A DNA stretch of 64,000 bases, from positions 1,736,001-1,800,000 of the forward strand of contig NZ_CP141285.1 in assembly GCF_035319885.1 (NCBI RefSeq). The letters are read 5' to 3'. Below the pieces are notes generated by a model that saw nothing but the letters and a program-made list of their open reading frames with translations, searched no databases and was not told where the DNA came from. Positions 1 to 8,807 of the stretch are shown one piece after another (the first letter of the stretch is position 1; each line of letters starts with the position of its first letter). The translations under genes were made by a program, and so were the position numbers. The DNA comes from Altererythrobacter sp. H2. GTDB lineage: Bacteria > Pseudomonadota > Alphaproteobacteria > Sphingomonadales > Sphingomonadaceae.

Positions 1-491
1 ACGTCGAAGTCGTAACCGGACTTGGCCGCATTCTTGCCCAGCAATCCCGCCGCATAGGCTTCGTCGATCGCCGCCTGAAGCGTCTCGGCCTCGCGGATAT
101 ATTCGCCGCGAATGTAGATGTAGGCAGCCCGCGCGCGCATCGCGAACCCGGCGACCAGCGCGCCTTCGATCAGCTTGTGCGGATCGTGGCGGATGATCTC
201 ACGGTCCTTGCAACTGCCCGGCTCGGACTCGTCGGCGTTGATGACCAGAAAGCTGGGGCGGCCGTCCTTGCTTTCCTTGGGCATGAACGACCACTTGAGG
301 CCGGTCGGAAAGCCCGCCCCGCCCCGTCCGCGCAGGCCGGAGGCCTTGACCTCGTCAATGATCTTGTCCTGCCCGAGCGCGATCAGGGCCTTGGTGTTAT
401 CCCAGTCCCCACGCGCCTGCGCCTCTTTCAGGTTCCAGGGCTGGAACCCGTAGAGGTTGGTGAAGATGCGGTCTTTGTCCTGAAGGCTCAC
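1..491 (-). CDS. nuoF: NADH-quinone oxidoreductase subunit F (partial, N-terminal part)
   Basis: This is the first ~163 residues of the 51-kDa NADH-binding subunit of respiratory complex I, which takes electrons from NADH onto FMN in the peripheral arm at the cytoplasmic side of the membrane. Visible signatures are the glycine-rich segment [16 protein letters not shown] that binds NADH/FMN and the [14 protein letters not shown] stretch conserved in all NuoF proteins. The start is a GTG at 491, placed 8 bases after a GGGAGG ribosome site; the nearby ATG at 498 is in another frame. It overlaps the stop codon of the upstream small gene by one base, so translation is probably coupled. The gene is cut by the window edge; the 4Fe-4S cysteines are not in view. 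Confidence 0.97.
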   Translation of the reverse strand, partial: MSLQDKDRIFTNLYGFQPWNLKEAQARGDWDNTKALIALGQDKIIDEVKASGLRGRGGAGFPTGLKWSFMPKESKDGRPSFLVINADESEPGSCKDREIIRHDPHKLIEGALVAGFAMRARAAYIYIRGEYIREAETLQAAIDEAYAAGLLGKNAAKSGYDFD

Positions 492-658
492 TAACCATTC
501 CCTCCCGACTTGTTGCGGGCAAAAACCCCGAACCCGCCGAACAGGAAGCCGAGGATCAACCAAACGACCCAGTCATCGCCTTGCAGGAATTTGAAGGCCG
601 CAAGGGCAAGAAAGATGATGCCGACCACCGGCAAACCCTTTTTACCGATTTCGCCCAT
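491..658 (-). CDS. small membrane protein between nuoE and nuoF (55 aa)
   Basis: A 55-residue reading frame fills exactly the space between nuoE and nuoF. Its ATG overlaps the nuoE stop (TGATG), and its TAG shares a base with the nuoF GTG. The protein starts [20 protein letters not shown] and reads as two hydrophobic segments (about residues 10-24 and 30-46) split by a charged QGDD turn, ending in a basic ARNK tail. It contains no ribosome site of its own other than the coupled stop, and it carries the GGGAGG that serves nuoF. The tight coupling at both ends argues that it is a real gene of the operon. I do not recognise a family; an assembly or accessory role in complex I is inference from position only. 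Confidence 0.75.
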   Translation of the reverse strand: MGEIGKKGLPVVGIIFLALAAFKFLQGDDWVVWLILGFLFGGFGVFARNKSGGNG

Positions 659-1326
659 CACCATTCCCCCCGGTAATCATGGTTGGCATCGACCATCGCC
701 TTGAGCGTGCTCAGCGCGCCCGCCGGTTCGCTGGTGTGGCGGCCCGGCTCCTGCGTGCCTGCCTTCGGCGTCTGCCCGCTGGCAAGCGCATCGAGCACTG
801 CATCGAGCCGCTCAGGAGTCAGGTCTTCATAATTGTCGTCGTTGATCTGGACCATCGGCGCGGTGGCGCAATTGCCCATGCATTCGACTTCGGTGAGTGT
901 CCACAGCCCATCGGCGGAGACATGGCCCTTGCTCATCCCGCGCTTCTTGCAGGTGTCGAACAGCGCGTCCGAGCCGCGCAGCATGCACGGGGTGGTGCCG
1001 CACACCTGCACGTGGAATTTGCCCACCGGACGCAGGTTGTACATGAAATAGAACGTCGCGACTTCGAGCACCCGGATCACCGGCATGTCGAGATACTTGG
1101 CGACATATTCGATCACCGGCAGCGGCAGCCAGCCCTGCGTATCGGTCTCGGCGCCGACCTGTCGCTGGGCGAGATCGAGCAGCGGCATTACCGCGCTTTT
1201 CTGGCGGCCTTCGGGATACTTGGCGATGTGCCAGTCGGCCTTCGCACGGTTTTCGTCCGTCCACGCGAAAGAACCCCAGCGGGCGCGCAGTTCGGGAGTA
1301 TCGGGTGCGGGGGAACGGTCAGCCAT
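658..1326 (-). CDS. nuoE: NADH-quinone oxidoreductase subunit E
   Basis: The 24-kDa subunit of complex I, part of the NADH dehydrogenase module with NuoF, carries the N1a 2Fe-2S cluster. The four expected cysteines are visible as CGTTPC and further on ECMGNC. The N-terminal helical region (SAVMPLLDLAQRQVG) is typical of the thioredoxin-like family. At 222 residues it is longer than the usual ~165-210 because of a Gly/Pro/Ala-rich C-terminal linker (GQTPKAGTQEPGRH). It starts inside the last codons of an upstream 52-residue gene (8-base overlap) and its stop overlaps the next small gene, so all are translated as one coupled unit. Confidence 0.97.
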   Translation of the reverse strand: MADRSPAPDTPELRARWGSFAWTDENRAKADWHIAKYPEGRQKSAVMPLLDLAQRQVGAETDTQGWLPLPVIEYVAKYLDMPVIRVLEVATFYFMYNLRPVGKFHVQVCGTTPCMLRGSDALFDTCKKRGMSKGHVSADGLWTLTEVECMGNCATAPMVQINDDNYEDLTPERLDAVLDALASGQTPKAGTQEPGRHTSEPAGALSTLKAMVDANHDYRGEW

Positions 1327-1477
1327 TGTCGTTTTTCTTCTTCAGCGAGGCGGCCACCGCGATGAGCGATGAGCCGATGGCAATATTGGCCGCTCCGATC
1401 ACCACATTGCCGATAATGAACATGACGACAGCCGATACGAAGAGGACAATCGAAAACCCGATCAGCAATCCGTGCAT
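1319..1477 (-). CDS. small membrane protein between nuoD and nuoE (52 aa)
   Basis: A 52-residue frame starts 11 bases after nuoD ends, with a good AAGGAG ribosome site four bases ahead of its ATG, and overlaps the nuoE start by 8 bases. The protein begins MHGLLIGFSIVLFVSAVVMF and is almost wholly hydrophobic: two membrane helices (about residues 4-24 and 27-44) joined by a short GN turn, then a lysine-rich KKKND tail that predicts a cytoplasmic C-terminus. Own ribosome site and overlap with nuoE support a genuine gene. I do not recognise the family. The location inside the complex I operon suggests a complex I-associated or assembly peptide, but that is inference. Confidence 0.75.
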   Translation of the reverse strand: MHGLLIGFSIVLFVSAVVMFIIGNVVIGAANIAIGSSLIAVAASLKKKNDNG

Positions 1478-1488
1478 TTGCTCCTTAT

Positions 1489-2700
1489 TCACCGGTCACA
1501 CTCCCCGAACACCACATCGATTGCGCCGAGGATGGCCGTCGCGTCGGGCAGCATGTGACCCTTGCTCATCATGTCCATTGCCTGGAGGTGGCTGAACGCG
1601 GTCGGTCGGATCTTGCAGCGGTAGGGTTTGTTCGACCCATCCGACACCAGATAGACTCCGAATTCGCCCTTGGGGCTTTCGGTCGCCACGTAGACTTCAC
1701 CCGCAGGCACGTGGAAGCCTTCGGTGTAGAGCTTGAAGTGGTGGATAAGCGCTTCCATGCTCTGCTTCATCTCGCCGCGCTTTGGGGGCGAGACTTTTCC
1801 ATCGGTGCTCGCAATCGGACCGCTGGGCATTTGCGCCAAGCACTGCTTGATGATCTTCGCGCTCTCGTAGACTTCCTTCACGCGGACCATGAAGCGGTCG
1901 TAACAGTCCGAATTGGTGCCGACGGGAATGTCGAACTCCATCCGGTCGTAAACGTCGTAGGGCTGGCTCTTGCGCAGGTCCCACGGGATCCCAGCGGCGC
2001 GGATCATCGGGCCGGAGAAGCCCCAGGCAAGCGCGTCTTCCTTGCTCACCACCGCGATATCGACATTGCGCTGCTTGAAGATGCGGTTGTCGACCACCAG
2101 GCTCATCGCGTCGCCGAACAGTTCTGGCAGGCGCGTGTCGACCCAGTGGCCGATGTCGACCAGCACCTTCTCGGGAATGTCCGTGTGCACACCGCCGGGG
2201 CGGAACCAGGCCGCGTGCATCCGAGCGCCGGAAACGCGCTCATAGAAGTTCATGCAGTCTTCGCGCAGCTCGAACATCCACAGGTTGGGCGTCATCGCGC
2301 CCACGTCCATCACGTGCGCGCCAAGGTTCAGCATGTGGTTCTTGATGCGCGTGAGTTCCGCCATCAGCACCCGCAGGTATTGCGCCCGCAGCGGCACCTC
2401 GATGTTGAGCAGCTTCTCCACCGCCAGAACGTAGGAATGCTCCATGCACAACGGGCTGCAGTAATCGAGCCGGTCGAAATAGGGCAGCGCCTGCAGGTAG
2501 GTCTTGTGCTCGATCAGCTTCTCGGTGCCGCGGTGGAGCAGGCCGACATGGCAGTCGATCCGTTCAATGATCTCGCCATCCAGCTCCATCACCATGCGCA
2601 GAACGCCGTGCGCGGCCGGGTGCTGCGGGCCGAAGTTGATCGTGTAGTTGGTGATCACCTCGTCGCCGGTGGTGGGCGACTGTTCGAGCTGGAGGCTCAT
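1489..2700 (-). CDS. nuoD: NADH-quinone oxidoreductase subunit D
   Basis: The 49-kDa subunit of complex I lines the quinone-binding pocket together with NuoB. The family hallmark [13 protein letters not shown] is near the N-terminus, followed by the HRGTEKLIE and YFDRLDY motifs; the histidine of HPAAHG contacts the quinone headgroup in characterised homologues. It is a free-standing 403-residue protein, not the NuoCD fusion found in enterobacteria, which fits an alphaproteobacterium. Its ATG overlaps the nuoC stop by four bases (ATGA), indicating coupled translation. Confidence 0.98.
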   Translation of the reverse strand: MSLQLEQSPTTGDEVITNYTINFGPQHPAAHGVLRMVMELDGEIIERIDCHVGLLHRGTEKLIEHKTYLQALPYFDRLDYCSPLCMEHSYVLAVEKLLNIEVPLRAQYLRVLMAELTRIKNHMLNLGAHVMDVGAMTPNLWMFELREDCMNFYERVSGARMHAAWFRPGGVHTDIPEKVLVDIGHWVDTRLPELFGDAMSLVVDNRIFKQRNVDIAVVSKEDALAWGFSGPMIRAAGIPWDLRKSQPYDVYDRMEFDIPVGTNSDCYDRFMVRVKEVYESAKIIKQCLAQMPSGPIASTDGKVSPPKRGEMKQSMEALIHHFKLYTEGFHVPAGEVYVATESPKGEFGVYLVSDGSNKPYRCKIRPTAFSHLQAMDMMSKGHMLPDATAILGAIDVVFGECDR

Positions 2701-3572
2701 GACGCCTCTCCCTTGGGCTTGCGGGTGCGCGGCTTGGCAGCGGGTTTGGTGGCTGCCTTGGTGTCCTTCGTGGTGCCCTTGCGCGGGGCACGCTTGGGCC
2801 GGCTTTCGGTCGGCTCGGGCGCGTGCGGCTCTTCCGTGGAATCCTTTTCCGCAGGCGCGCCGGAAGAAACCTTTTCTGCCGCCTTGGCGTCAGTCTTGGC
2901 GCCGGCGCCGGTGTCGGACGGCTTCTCGGTGGTCTTGGGTTCGGCGACCGGCGGCATGGTGGCTTTCTCGTCACCCGGCAGGACGTAATCCGCGCCCTCC
3001 CATGGGCTCATGAAATCGAACTGCCGCAGATCCTGCGCCAGCTGCACCGGTTCGTAGACGACCCGCTTTTCCTCCTCGGAATAGCGCAGTTCGGTATAAC
3101 CGGTGAGCGGGAAATCCTTGCGGAACGGGTGCCCCTCGAAGCCGTAATCCGTCAGGATGCGGCGCAGATCGGTGTTGCCGGCAAACAGGACGCCATAGAG
3201 ATCGAACACCTCGCGTTCCAGCCACCCCGCATTCGGCCAGATGGTCGTGACGGTGGGAACCGGCTTATGCTCGGCCGCCGTAACCTTGAGCGTGACCCGG
3301 TGATTTCGCGTTACGCTGAGCAGCATGTAGACAACTTCAAACCGCTCGGGCCGGGATGGATAGTCGACCCCGGCAATCTCCATCAGCTGCTGGTATTCAT
3401 GCTCGTCACGCAACAGGCGCAGCGCATCGTCGATCCGATCACGCACAACGGTGATGACGATCTCGCCGAAGTTCTCGTTCGACGACAATACCATCTCGCC
3501 GAGCGCGCTGGTCAGCGCCTCGCGTACGCCTTCGTTGGAGGCGAACCTTGGTGCGGAATGCAGCACGTTCAT
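2697..3572 (-). CDS. nuoC: NADH-quinone oxidoreductase subunit C with long low-complexity tail
   Basis: The 30-kDa subunit of the complex I peripheral arm. The conserved core (about residues 20-205) shows the [20 protein letters not shown] and [15 protein letters not shown] family signatures. The core is followed by an ~85-residue tail rich in Lys, Pro, Thr, Ala and Glu (for example [18 protein letters not shown]), ending KGEAS, which makes the protein 291 residues instead of the usual ~200. The tail looks disordered and has no recognisable domain. The gene overlaps nuoB and nuoD by four bases each. Confidence 0.96.
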   Translation of the reverse strand: MNVLHSAPRFASNEGVREALTSALGEMVLSSNENFGEIVITVVRDRIDDALRLLRDEHEYQQLMEIAGVDYPSRPERFEVVYMLLSVTRNHRVTLKVTAAEHKPVPTVTTIWPNAGWLEREVFDLYGVLFAGNTDLRRILTDYGFEGHPFRKDFPLTGYTELRYSEEEKRVVYEPVQLAQDLRQFDFMSPWEGADYVLPGDEKATMPPVAEPKTTEKPSDTGAGAKTDAKAAEKVSSGAPAEKDSTEEPHAPEPTESRPKRAPRKGTTKDTKAATKPAAKPRTRKPKGEAS

Positions 3573-4120
3573 CGTTCAATCGTTCCCGAGCGGCGGATCT
3601 TCCGCTGCAGCTGCATAACGCCATAGAGCAGCGCCTCGGCAGTGGGTGGACAACCGGGGATATAGATGTCCACCGGGACGATCCGGTCACACCCGCGCAC
3701 CACCGAATAGCTGTAGTGATAATAGCCGCCGCCATTGGCGCAGCTGCCCATCGAGATGACGTACTTAGGGTCCGACATCTGATCGTAGACCTTGCGCAGC
3801 GCCGGGGCCATCTTGTTGCACAGCGTACCGGCTACGATCATGACGTCACTCTGGCGCGGGGATGCGCGCGGGGCGACGCCGAACCGCTCCATGTCATAGC
3901 GCGGCATGTTGACGTGGATCATCTCCACCGCGCAGCAAGCGAGGCCGAAGGTCATCCACCACAGGCTGCCGGTGCGGGCCCACTGGAACAGGTCCTCGGT
4001 GCTGGTGACGAGGAAGCCCTTGTCGTTGACCTCGGTCTGGAGGGCACGGAAATAGTCCGCATCGGGCTGGCGGATCTCGCCGCCCTGCGCCGCTGCGGGA
4101 AGCAACTGGTTCACTCCCAT
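3569..4120 (-). CDS. nuoB: NADH-quinone oxidoreductase subunit B
   Basis: The PSST subunit of complex I holds the terminal 4Fe-4S cluster N2 that passes electrons to quinone. All four ligand cysteines are visible: the tandem CC in LACCAVE, the C in MGSCANGGG and the C in PGCPPT. I start the protein at MGVNQLLPA because an AAGGGG ribosome site lies 7 bases upstream and the start overlaps the nuoA stop by ten bases; a longer start at 4141 would run far into nuoA. The stop overlaps nuoC (ATGA). Confidence 0.97.
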   Translation of the reverse strand: MGVNQLLPAAAQGGEIRQPDADYFRALQTEVNDKGFLVTSTEDLFQWARTGSLWWMTFGLACCAVEMIHVNMPRYDMERFGVAPRASPRQSDVMIVAGTLCNKMAPALRKVYDQMSDPKYVISMGSCANGGGYYHYSYSVVRGCDRIVPVDIYIPGCPPTAEALLYGVMQLQRKIRRSGTIER

Positions 4121-4485
4121 TCGAGCGCCCCTTTCTTCCATTCATAAGCGAAGCCGATCGTGAGGATCAGCAGGAACACCATCATGCCGATCCACCCGGT
4201 CCAGCCCGTTTCGCCCAGGCTGACCGCCCAGGGGAACAGGAACGCGACTTCGAGGTCGAATATGATGAACAGGATGGCGACGAGGTAGAACTTGACGTCA
4301 AACTGGCTGCGCGGCTCCTCGAACGCAGGAAAGCCGCACTCGTACTCGCTGAGCTTGTCAGCAGTCGGGTTATGCGTGCCGGTCAGGCGCGAGACGCCCA
4401 TCGGCAGGAACACGAACAGGGCCGAAATTCCCGCTGCGATGAACAGGAATATGAGGATCGGCAGATACTGGCTTAGATCGACCAC
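4111..4485 (-). CDS. nuoA: NADH-quinone oxidoreductase subunit A
   Basis: The small membrane subunit at the junction of the two arms of complex I, first gene of the operon. The 124-residue protein has three predicted membrane helices (about residues 8-30, 62-84 and 92-112) and the conserved loop [20 protein letters not shown], whose cysteine and acidic residues face the quinone channel in known structures. The ~140-base space upstream, toward the aldehyde dehydrogenase gene, must contain the operon promoter; I could not pick out a convincing one. Confidence 0.97.
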   Translation of the reverse strand: MVDLSQYLPILIFLFIAAGISALFVFLPMGVSRLTGTHNPTADKLSEYECGFPAFEEPRSQFDVKFYLVAILFIIFDLEVAFLFPWAVSLGETGWTGWIGMMVFLLILTIGFAYEWKKGALEWE

Positions 4486-4628
4486 GAACGATTCCCTTGG
4501 GGGGCGGAGTTGGGCAAGCCCCTAGGCCTCTCGGCCTGATGGTGCAAGGCCGGGAACGCCGCATTTCCCGCATGATCCGGTGCATTTTCCGTCAGGACCG
4601 GCCAGCGAGCCGGCAGGCTTTCGACTGC

Positions 4629-6059
4629 CTATTTCATCATCGTCGCAATCGCCTTGTCGGTCGCCTTGCCGTAGGGCGGCTTGAACCCGCCCAGTTTGGC
4701 GATGTCGATCTTGGGCTGATGGTAGACCGCCCGGGCATGGCTGAACTCGCGGAAGCCCTCGATCGCATGGTAGGAGCCCATACCCGAAGGCCCGACGCCG
4801 CCGAACGGCAGGTCTTCCATCGAGACATGGAAAATCACGTCGTTGGTGGTGACCCCGCCGGAAATGGTGCGGGTCAGCACCCGCTCCTGCTCGCCCTTGT
4901 CCTCGCCGAAGTAGTAGAGGCCGAGCGGGCGGTCATGCTCGTTGATATAGCCGATCGCCTCATCGACCTGCTTGTAGGTCTTGACCGGCAGGACCGGGCC
5001 GAAGATCTCCTCCTGCATCGCCTGCATGTCGTCGCTGACGTTGCGTAGGATCGTCAGCGGCATCTTGCGCACGTTTGCGTTGCCGAAGTCCTCGTTTGCG
5101 GGATTGACCTCGATCACCTCGGCCCCCTTGTCACGGGCATCGGCGACCATCGACTGGAGACGGTCGAAGTGGCGATCACTGACGACAGAAGCATAGTCAT
5201 CATTGTTGAGCAGGGTCGGATACATGTTGCGCACGCCCAGTTCGACCGCGGCAATGGCGCCGTCCTCCATCTCCTCGGGCACCATCAGGTAGTCGGGCGC
5301 GAGGCAGATCTGCCCCGCATTCATCATCTTGCCCAATGCAATCCGTTCCCCAGCCCGGGTGAGATCGGCGCTCCGGCCCAGGATCACCGGGCTCTTGCCG
5401 CCCAGTTCCAGCGTGACCGGGCACAGGTTCTTCGCCGCAGCCTCCATCACCCGGCGTCCGGTAGCGGTCGAGCCGGTGAATACGAGGTGGTCGAACGGCA
5501 GGCTGGAAAAGGCCCCCGCCACTTCCGGCCCGCCGGTGAACAGTGCGACCTCTTCCTCGGCAAAGTACTTGGCCACGGCCTCGCCCATGATTGCGCTGGT
5601 CCGCTCGGTGAACTCGCTCGGCTTGATCATCGCCCGGTTGCCCGCCGCGAGCACCTGCATCAGCGGCCCGAAGGCGAGCTGGACCGGGAAGTTCCACGGG
5701 CTGAGGATGCCGATCACACCCTTGGGTTCATACCGTACTTCGGCCTTGGCGCCGAGCAGGCCGAGCGGGAACTGGACCTTGCGCTTTTCTGCCCTTGCCC
5801 AGCTGTCGATGTGCTTGAGCGCGTGCTTGCCCGCGCCGACCGTAGCGGCGATATCGGTGAGCATCGACTGGTGCACGGACCGGTTGCCGAAATCGGCCGC
5901 CATGGCCCGGGCCAGTTCGTCGCCCCGGTCGGTCACCATCGCCATGGCGCGCTTGATCCGGTCCTTGCGGACCGATACCGGTTCCGGACGGGAGGCAGTG
6001 AAGGCATCACGCTGCTTCTTCAGCGTCGCTTCGAGTTCGGGTTTGCGGTCGTCGGCCAT
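4629..6059 (-). CDS. coniferyl-type aldehyde dehydrogenase
   Basis: A NAD(P)-dependent aldehyde dehydrogenase of 476 residues that oxidises aldehydes to acids in the cytoplasm. The cofactor segment PWNFPVQLAFGPLMQVLAAGN, the general-base glutamate in LELGGKSP and the nucleophile cysteine in GQICLAPDY are present. Length and sequence style (no long N-terminal extension, a QPKIDIAKLGGFKPPYGK end) match the coniferyl aldehyde dehydrogenase / class 3-like subgroup common in sphingomonads, which may act on aromatic or long-chain aldehydes. The exact substrate cannot be read from sequence. It is a single-gene unit divergent from the thiolase at 6229. Confidence 0.93.
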   Translation of the reverse strand: MADDRKPELEATLKKQRDAFTASRPEPVSVRKDRIKRAMAMVTDRGDELARAMAADFGNRSVHQSMLTDIAATVGAGKHALKHIDSWARAEKRKVQFPLGLLGAKAEVRYEPKGVIGILSPWNFPVQLAFGPLMQVLAAGNRAMIKPSEFTERTSAIMGEAVAKYFAEEEVALFTGGPEVAGAFSSLPFDHLVFTGSTATGRRVMEAAAKNLCPVTLELGGKSPVILGRSADLTRAGERIALGKMMNAGQICLAPDYLMVPEEMEDGAIAAVELGVRNMYPTLLNNDDYASVVSDRHFDRLQSMVADARDKGAEVIEVNPANEDFGNANVRKMPLTILRNVSDDMQAMQEEIFGPVLPVKTYKQVDEAIGYINEHDRPLGLYYFGEDKGEQERVLTRTISGGVTTNDVIFHVSMEDLPFGGVGPSGMGSYHAIEGFREFSHARAVYHQPKIDIAKLGGFKPPYGKATDKAIATMMK

Positions 6060-6228
6060 GGCAGTTCTCCCGTGAGTTTCGATTTGCGACCGTTTTCCAC
6101 TATAGCAGCGGCGATGACAAGCGCGCTTTAGCGGGGGTATGGAAAGGCTGTGCCCTGTGGCGCATTGCCATTGCCGCAGTGCAGCATTAGATGCTGTTCA
6201 CACCCTGTTACCCCACGGAAGGTTTCCC

Positions 6229-7425
6229 ATGGCCCAGTTTTCCGCTGCCGATCCGGTTGTCATCCTGTCCTACGCCCGCACCCCGATGGGCGGCATGCAG
6301 GGCGCGCTGTCCGATGTCAGCGCGACCGATCTGGGCGCGACGGCGGTCAAGGCAGCCGTCGAGCGTTCGGGCGTGGCGCCTGACGCCTTTGACCGGGTCT
6401 ACATGGGCTGCGTGCTGCCGGCGGGACTGGGTCAGGCCCCTGCCCGCCAGGCCACGATCAAGGCGGGGCTGCCCCGCTCGGTCCAGGCGACCACGGTCAA
6501 CAAGGTCTGCGGCTCCGGCATGCAGACCGTGATCATGGGCGCCGAGGCCCTCGCCAGCGGCACGGTGGACTATGTCGTCGCAGGCGGGATGGAGAGCATG
6601 ACCAATGCCCCATATCTGCTCAAGAAACACCGTTCCGGCGCGCGCATCGGCCATGACACTGCCTATGACCATATGTTCCTCGACGGGCTGGAAGACGCCT
6701 ACGAAGCCGGGCGTGCCATGGGCACCTTCGCGCAGGACACTGCCAACGCATACCAGCTGACCCGCGAGGACATGGACGGTTATTCGATCGAGTCGCTCCG
6801 CCGGGCCAATGCCGCGATCGCCTCGGGCGCCTTTGCTGACGAGGTCGTGCCGGTGACCGTGGTGAGCCGTGCGGGTGAAGTTGTCGTCGATACCGATGAA
6901 CAGCCCGGCAAGGGCAAGCCGGACAAGATCCGCACCTTGCGCGCAGCTTTTGCCAAGGACGGCACGATCACCGCCGCGACGTCCAGTTCGATCTCGGACG
7001 GTGCCGCCGCCGTGGTGCTGACCCGCGCCAGCCTGGCTGCCGCCAACGGGCAGACCCCGGTCGCCAGCGTCGTCGCCATGGCCGCGCACGCGCAGGAGCC
7101 CAAGGACTTTACCGTCGCCCCGGTCGGCGCGATCCAGAAGGTGCTCGACCGCGCAGGCTGGTCGGTTGAGGATGTCGACCTGTGGGAAGTGAACGAAGCG
7201 TTCGCCTGCGTCGCCATGTTCGCCATGCGCGACATCGGCATCCCGCATGACCGGATCAACGTCAACGGTGGCGCAACCGCGCTGGGCCATCCGATTGGTG
7301 CGAGCGGCACGCGGATCATCGTCACCCTGCTCAACGCCCTGAAGAACCAGGGCAAGAAGCGCGGCGTGGCCAGCCTGTGCATCGGCGGCGGCGAGGCGAC
7401 CGCGATTGCGGTCGAGCTGGCCTAG
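6229..7425 (+). CDS. acetyl-CoA C-acyltransferase (thiolase)
   Basis: A 398-residue thiolase that joins or cleaves acyl-CoA units, in beta-oxidation or acetoacetyl-CoA formation. The acylated cysteine is in NKVCGSGMQ, the catalytic histidine in GGATALGHPIGASG, and the second cysteine in SLCIGGGEATA close to the C-terminus. An ATG 30 codons upstream is possible, but the start at MAQFSAADPV is chosen because AAGG precedes it at normal spacing and homologues begin here. Sequence type is closest to biosynthetic acetyl-CoA acetyltransferases. Its stop overlaps by four bases the end of the convergent MFS gene. Confidence 0.93.
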   Translation: MAQFSAADPVVILSYARTPMGGMQGALSDVSATDLGATAVKAAVERSGVAPDAFDRVYMGCVLPAGLGQAPARQATIKAGLPRSVQATTVNKVCGSGMQTVIMGAEALASGTVDYVVAGGMESMTNAPYLLKKHRSGARIGHDTAYDHMFLDGLEDAYEAGRAMGTFAQDTANAYQLTREDMDGYSIESLRRANAAIASGAFADEVVPVTVVSRAGEVVVDTDEQPGKGKPDKIRTLRAAFAKDGTITAATSSSISDGAAAVVLTRASLAAANGQTPVASVVAMAAHAQEPKDFTVAPVGAIQKVLDRAGWSVEDVDLWEVNEAFACVAMFAMRDIGIPHDRINVNGGATALGHPIGASGTRIIVTLLNALKNQGKKRGVASLCIGGGEATAIAVELA

Positions 7426-8735
7426 TCTTTCTGGTCCAGTTCCTCGTTGAACCTCAAGCTCGCGCGCCAGAAGAAGAACGCCGGGATGAGGCCGAGGAAG
7501 GCTGCGCCGTAGAGCACGTAGCGCACGCTCTCGGCGCCGAAGCTTGGTTGCAGCCAGTCTGACAGCATGCCGAAGAACAGCGGCCCCAGCCCCAGCCCGA
7601 TCAGGTTCTGGAAGAACAGCAGCGTGGCCGCTGCAATGGCGCGTGAGCGGATCGGCACCAGCCCCTGCGCCGCCGAATAGACCGGCCCGTAGTAGAGCGA
7701 ATTGCACAGCGTCGGGATCACCAGCAACGCCAGGGCGATTGGCCAGGTCGGAGCCTGGTAGGCCAGGAACGCAATCGGGGCGGCAATCGCCATCCCTACC
7801 GCCGGGGCGGTCAAGACGTGGCGGCGATTGATCGCGCCGTATTTGTCTGCCAGCCAGCCACCGAGGAACGTCCCCGCTGCGCCCGCGACGCCGTTGATGA
7901 CCCCGAACCAGAAACCGACTTCACCCGGTGTCAGGTCATGGGTGCGCTGGAAGAAGATCGTGGTCCAGGTGGTCTTGCCATAAGACAGGAATGCGGCGGT
8001 CGAACCGGCAAACAGCAGCAGCACGAAAGCGCGCGAGCCCAGGACCGAGCGCACCGCCTGCCCGAGCGGAATCTCCGGCGGCGAATCGGCCTTGGTCGGC
8101 TTGAGCAGCCCTTCGTAGCGGGGTTCGCGCAGAACGAACCAGACCACCAGCGCGAGAGCAACACCCGGCAGGCCAACCGCCAGGAAAGCCTCTCGCCAGC
8201 CCAGCCAGTCGGCCAGCACCCCGCCGATCACCATACCCAGCAGCGATCCGATCGGAATGCCCAGCGAATAGAATGCCAGCGCCGAACTGCGTTTCTCCGG
8301 GGGGACCATGTCGCTGATCAGCGAGTGGGCGGGCGGCGTGCAGCCAGCCTCCCCCACCCCGACACCAATCCGGGCCAGCAGCAGCTGCCAGTAATTCTGT
8401 GCCAGCCCGCACAGCGCTGTCATCAGAGACCAGGTTGCCAAGGCCACCGCGATCAGGCGCGGGCGGTGGGTCGTCGCCCGGTCAGCATAGCGGGCGATGG
8501 GCAGGCCGAGCGCGGTATAGAACAGGGCGAAAGCCAGCCCGGTCATCAGGCCGATTTGCGTATCGGACAGGCCCAGATCGCGCGCGATCGGCTCAGCCAG
8601 GATGTTGACGATCTGCCGGTCGATGAAATTGAAGATGTAGACGATCAGCAGGATCCACAACGTAACCCTGACTGTCTTCGGCGCCGCAACGACTGCCGCC
8701 TGCGGTTGTGATGCCATCAGCTGAAACGCTCCCAT
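7422..8735 (-). CDS. MFS transporter (spinster-like)
   Basis: A 437-residue inner-membrane transporter of the major facilitator superfamily with about twelve hydrophobic segments. The motif-A-like loop ARYADRATTHRPRLIA between helices 2 and 3 and GVGVGEAGCTPPAHS in helix 4 are typical of the spinster-like subgroup often found in sphingomonads. An IVYIFNFIDRQIVNIL first helix supports this. The substrate is unknown; neighbours give no clear clue. The start MGAFQL is followed six codons later by a second ATG that could also be used. Confidence 0.88.
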   Translation of the reverse strand: MGAFQLMASQPQAAVVAAPKTVRVTLWILLIVYIFNFIDRQIVNILAEPIARDLGLSDTQIGLMTGLAFALFYTALGLPIARYADRATTHRPRLIAVALATWSLMTALCGLAQNYWQLLLARIGVGVGEAGCTPPAHSLISDMVPPEKRSSALAFYSLGIPIGSLLGMVIGGVLADWLGWREAFLAVGLPGVALALVVWFVLREPRYEGLLKPTKADSPPEIPLGQAVRSVLGSRAFVLLLFAGSTAAFLSYGKTTWTTIFFQRTHDLTPGEVGFWFGVINGVAGAAGTFLGGWLADKYGAINRRHVLTAPAVGMAIAAPIAFLAYQAPTWPIALALLVIPTLCNSLYYGPVYSAAQGLVPIRSRAIAAATLLFFQNLIGLGLGPLFFGMLSDWLQPSFGAESVRYVLYGAAFLGLIPAFFFWRASLRFNEELDQKD

Positions 8736-8807
8736 CTCACGGGTCGCGCCCGCATATTTTCTGCTGATGCCATGCTTGCTGACGAGGCGAGCGGGGTCAA
8801 GCGCCGA

